Shown here: in pieces, positions 61,593 to 64,000 of the stretch | How positions within the stretch are numbered: the first letter of the stretch is position 1 | How the letters are laid out: every line of letters starts with the position of its first letter | Source: Methanoregula boonei 6A8 | Lineage (GTDB): Archaea > Halobacteriota > Methanomicrobia > Methanomicrobiales > Methanospirillaceae | Reading direction: 5' to 3' | Length of the DNA: 64,000 nucleotides | Assembly (NCBI RefSeq): GCF_000017625.1 | Contig: NC_009712.1 | Coordinates: 1,302,001-1,366,000, forward strand | Translations under genes and position numbers: made by a program | Notes under the pieces: model-generated | The model's database searches: none | The model's input: only the letters and a program-made list of their open reading frames with translations | What the model was told of the DNA's origin: nothing

Positions 61593-62637
61593 GGCTGCCC
61601 TCCGCGGCCATCTTCCCGACAATACGTTCGATGGCCTCCGGGATCTTTGATAAGGGAAGGACCTGGTCTACCGCGTTATGCTGGATCGCCGATCTCGCCA
61701 TTCCGTACACAAGACAATCCTTCTGGTCGCACAGGATAATTGTCCCTCCGGCTTCCTTGATGGCTGCCGCCCCGGCACCGGCATCATTTCCCATCCCGCT
61801 TAAGATGACAGCCACGGCATTCTTCCCAAAGACCTGTGCCGCGGACTCAAACGTCTTATCCACGGCAGGCCGCACCCCATGGATCGGGGGAGCGCTGGAA
61901 TGGATAACCCGGCCTGTCCGTTTCCCGTCTGCGGTCAGCGCAGCTCCTATCATGGTGTGGACACCGGCTTTTGAGAGAAAGACCGAACCTTCCCGGAGCA
62001 TATCCCCGTTCTCTGTCTCCTTGACCGGCATGTGGGCCAGGCGGTTGAAGCGGGCGGCAAGAGGGGCAGTAAAACCCACCGGCATATGCTGGGTGAGTAC
62101 CACACAAGCAGGGAAGTCGGCGGGCAGTTTAGCCAGAATAGCGTCAAGCATGGGAGGACCGCCGGCCGAAGAGCCAATCAGGACCACGCGCTCAGCACTC
62201 CCCTCCCGGTGCGAAACGGTCAATGCCTCTTTTTTTGAGGCGGGGGGCGATGAGGTAAGGTGGTGGATTGTGGCTACCAGCTCATCTGCTATCAACCGGA
62301 GCTGGGGGACATCCTTTGGCTTGAGCATGAAATCGTCAGCCCCCAGTCGTATCGCCTCGGCGGTCATCTCGGCACCTTCCGAAGTAAGCGATGAGAGCAT
62401 GAGCGTCCGGGGGTGCCATGCCGCTTTCTTGAGCTCGCGCAGCACCTCAAGACCATTCATGCGGGGCATCTCGATATCCAGAGTTATCAGATCGGGCCGG
62501 AGGGACTTTATCTTCTCCAGTGCCTCAAGGCCATTGGAGGCGGTCCCCACGATCTCGATCGAAGGATCCTTCTGCAGCATGTCCCGGATGACCGTCCGCA
62601 TAAAAACGGAGTCATCAACAATGAGAACCTTTACCAT
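61585..62637 (-). CDS. cheB: CheB, receptor methylesterase
   Basis: 350 residues. The receiver has its phospho-Asp in DLITLDIEMP. The methylesterase triad appears in IGSSAGGPP (Ser), TQHMP (His) and GNDAG (Asp). It removes methyl groups from chemoreceptors on CheA signal. It lies between cheY (5 nt) and cheA (overlap). Confidence 0.96.
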   Translation of the reverse strand: MVKVLIVDDSVFMRTVIRDMLQKDPSIEIVGTASNGLEALEKIKSLRPDLITLDIEMPRMNGLEVLRELKKAAWHPRTLMLSSLTSEGAEMTAEAIRLGADDFMLKPKDVPQLRLIADELVATIHHLTSSPPASKKEALTVSHREGSAERVVLIGSSAGGPPMLDAILAKLPADFPACVVLTQHMPVGFTAPLAARFNRLAHMPVKETENGDMLREGSVFLSKAGVHTMIGAALTADGKRTGRVIHSSAPPIHGVRPAVDKTFESAAQVFGKNAVAVILSGMGNDAGAGAAAIKEAGGTIILCDQKDCLVYGMARSAIQHNAVDQVLPLSKIPEAIERIVGKMAAEGSHV

Positions 62638-62642
62638 AGCCG

Positions 62643-63005
62643 TCAGGATGCAAGCACGTTTTTGACTTCTTCAAGGACTTTTGGGGCCTGGAACGGTTTG
62701 ACAATGTATCCCTTGGCACCGCTTTTTATGGCAAGCTTGACCATCTGTTCCTGGCCGACTGCGGTGCACATGATAACGCGGGCGGCAGGATCCAGCTGCT
62801 TAATCGATTTTAACGCTTCGATCCCGTTCACCTTGGGCATCACCACATCCATTGTAACAAGATCGGGCTTGAGTTCCTTGTATTTTGCAACCGCCTCTTC
62901 CCCGTTTGCAGCTTCACCTGCTATGGTATGACCGCCCGAGAAGAGGATGTTTTTAAGGAGGGTTCGCATGAAAAGCGTATCGTCCACGATCAGAATGGTT
63001 CCCAT
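62643..63005 (-). CDS. cheY: CheY, taxis response regulator
   Basis: 120 residues, a single receiver domain. Acidic pocket DD at residues 8-9, phospho-Asp in DLVTMDVVMP, Thr/Ser in IMCTA and Lys in IVKPF. It carries the signal to the archaellum motor through CheF. Confidence 0.95.
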   Translation of the reverse strand: MGTILIVDDTLFMRTLLKNILFSGGHTIAGEAANGEEAVAKYKELKPDLVTMDVVMPKVNGIEALKSIKQLDPAARVIMCTAVGQEQMVKLAIKSGAKGYIVKPFQAPKVLEEVKNVLAS

Positions 63006-63071
63006 GGAGTATCAGACAGAGTGTTTGCGTATCATGCTATAAATGGGTAATGGAGAAAAATCAGGCGTAAT

Positions 63072-63881
63072 TTAATTTGTCTGGGTCTTTGTGGCATCAG
63101 AGATGTAACGGACCCCTTTGGTGGTGAGCTGGACCTCACGCCGTATAATGGTCACTTCGGCAATGCCGAGCTTGATTATCCGGTCGTAGATCTCATCGAG
63201 TTGCTTATGGGGGATATTGAGCATGTTCTCAATTGCATGGGAGTCCATCCCGGAATATACGAGCATGGCTACCTGCTGGTCAATCGCATCAAGCTCCGTG
63301 CCCGCCATATCGATTCCCTTAGTGGCATCCTTGAGGAAGTTTGCAAGTACCTGCAGGGTGGAAAGAGGACAAAGGACAAGGCTTGAGACAACCTCACCGG
63401 ATTCCACATGATCGATCCGGACCACATCTGTCTGCTTGCCCTGGACATCCCTTTTGGTCAGCTCGATCGCAGCTACATCGGGAAGCGGGACGCAGATCTG
63501 TTTTGCAGCGCTTGCAAACCAGATCCCGCTCTTGACCACAACGATGCTGCCTTTCTCCCACTGGGCATTCTTGGCAAGCACGCCTCCCCGTATTGCCGGT
63601 GACATGAAATACGCCATGAGCCGATACGCATTACAGCTGGCAAGGATCAGGCGCTTGAGGACAATGAGAACCTTTTCCACGCTTGCGATCCGTATGATCG
63701 CATCAGGGTTTCCCTTGACCGTCAGTACAAGAACACTCTTTTTTTCTTCCAGATCAAAGATCGATTTAAAAAGGATCTCCTTATCTACCGGTGCGGGAAG
63801 CGTGATCCGGTCTTCGCCAACGGCAGCTTTGACAACGACCCATTTTCCGTCATGTTCAACTTTCAGGGGGACTTCAGTCAT
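63072..63881 (-). CDS. cheF: CheF, archaeal taxis adaptor
   Basis: 269 residues from ATG 63881 (MTEVPLKVEHDGKW). This is the archaea-specific DUF439 family, which links CheY-P to the archaellum. The N-terminal half is beta-rich and the C-terminal part is a winged-helix-like region (AIENMLNIPHKQLDEIYDR). It is the most upstream complete gene of the che operon in this window, 66 nt before cheY. Confidence 0.93.
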   Translation of the reverse strand: MTEVPLKVEHDGKWVVVKAAVGEDRITLPAPVDKEILFKSIFDLEEKKSVLVLTVKGNPDAIIRIASVEKVLIVLKRLILASCNAYRLMAYFMSPAIRGGVLAKNAQWEKGSIVVVKSGIWFASAAKQICVPLPDVAAIELTKRDVQGKQTDVVRIDHVESGEVVSSLVLCPLSTLQVLANFLKDATKGIDMAGTELDAIDQQVAMLVYSGMDSHAIENMLNIPHKQLDEIYDRIIKLGIAEVTIIRREVQLTTKGVRYISDATKTQTN

Positions 63882-64000
63882 GGCACACACAGGGATTTCT
63901 TACTTGGGAAACGGAGGACAGAGCGGTACGAGTATGCAAAAGAAGCAGGTCATTTAATTCCCATTGCGGGGGAATCCCGTTTTTTTGCACCATTGCTTGC

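Noticed and set aside
61631-62665. 344-codon + strand frame over cheB
   Set aside because: Shadow of a confirmed cheB gene.
63950-64000. Possible 3' end of another gene at the right edge (minus strand, 16 codons then TGA)
   Set aside because: Too short to identify; a second frame is also open there, so coding cannot be decided.
1-64000. CRISPR arrays, insertion sequences, rRNA, replication origin
   Set aside because: No regularly spaced repeats, transposase, rRNA or Cdc6/Orc1 gene was seen.

Overview
The window reads as chromosomal DNA of a hydrogenotrophic methanogen of the order Methanomicrobiales, probably Methanoregula-like. The genus is an inference from overall gene style; no search was run. 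Archaeal markers seen directly are ABCE1/Rli1, archaeosine tRNA-modification genes, Pelota, RqcH, CheF, an FmdE-like protein, HypD, archaeal RNase P RNA and TATA-box promoters. Coding density is high, most genes start with ATG or GTG behind a Shine-Dalgarno motif, and neighbours often overlap as ATGA.

Layout, 1-26 kb. An ACT-domain regulator (cut by the left edge), tRNA-Leu, an Mrp-type Fe-S carrier, a bacterial-type GAPDH without a canonical start codon and a tiny desulforedoxin-like protein come first. Then follow a gene-free stretch with copy A of a structured repeat, an MgtA-type P-ATPase, and an eight-gene TetR-linked operon at 6.96-13.39 kb (aldo/keto reductase, metallo-beta-lactamase-fold protein, TetR, a 48-residue microprotein, ABC exporter, AI-2E permease, unknown). 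A CbiMNQO cobalt/nickel ECF transporter, two Yip1 proteins, tRNA-Thr, a TIM-barrel isomerase, MscS, HypD and tRNA-Arg come next. An AT-rich patch holding copy B of the repeat in inverted orientation separates them from a second ECF transporter.

Layout, 27-43 kb. A MoeA fusion, an aldehyde dehydrogenase, surface proteins and lipoproteins, FmdE and a response regulator with a degenerate kinase domain lead to a tRNA-processing block: RNase P RNA (minus strand), AMMECR1, TgtA and ArcS. A complete three-subunit proton-translocating NAD(P) transhydrogenase follows, then a GATC-rich palindromic intergenic region.

Layout, 43-64 kb. A TerY-type vWA / PP2C / protein kinase / HEAT operon is followed by a B12-radical SAM protein, a phosphoesterase, CyaB, FKBP and a GT87-like enzyme. 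Next is a ribosome-rescue neighbourhood (Pelota, RqcH, EMC6-like, ABCE1). The last block is a chemotaxis operon read leftward (CheF, CheY, CheB, CheA, CheC, CheD) ending in a secreted beta-propeller protein.

Most notable: a ~260-bp inverted dispersed repeat with compensatory base changes; two genes whose conserved N-termini reach back only to an ATC codon behind a strong Shine-Dalgarno; a microprotein gene coupled by ATGA overlaps on both sides inside a TetR operon with a visible operator; and several unexplained structured or palindromic intergenic regions.
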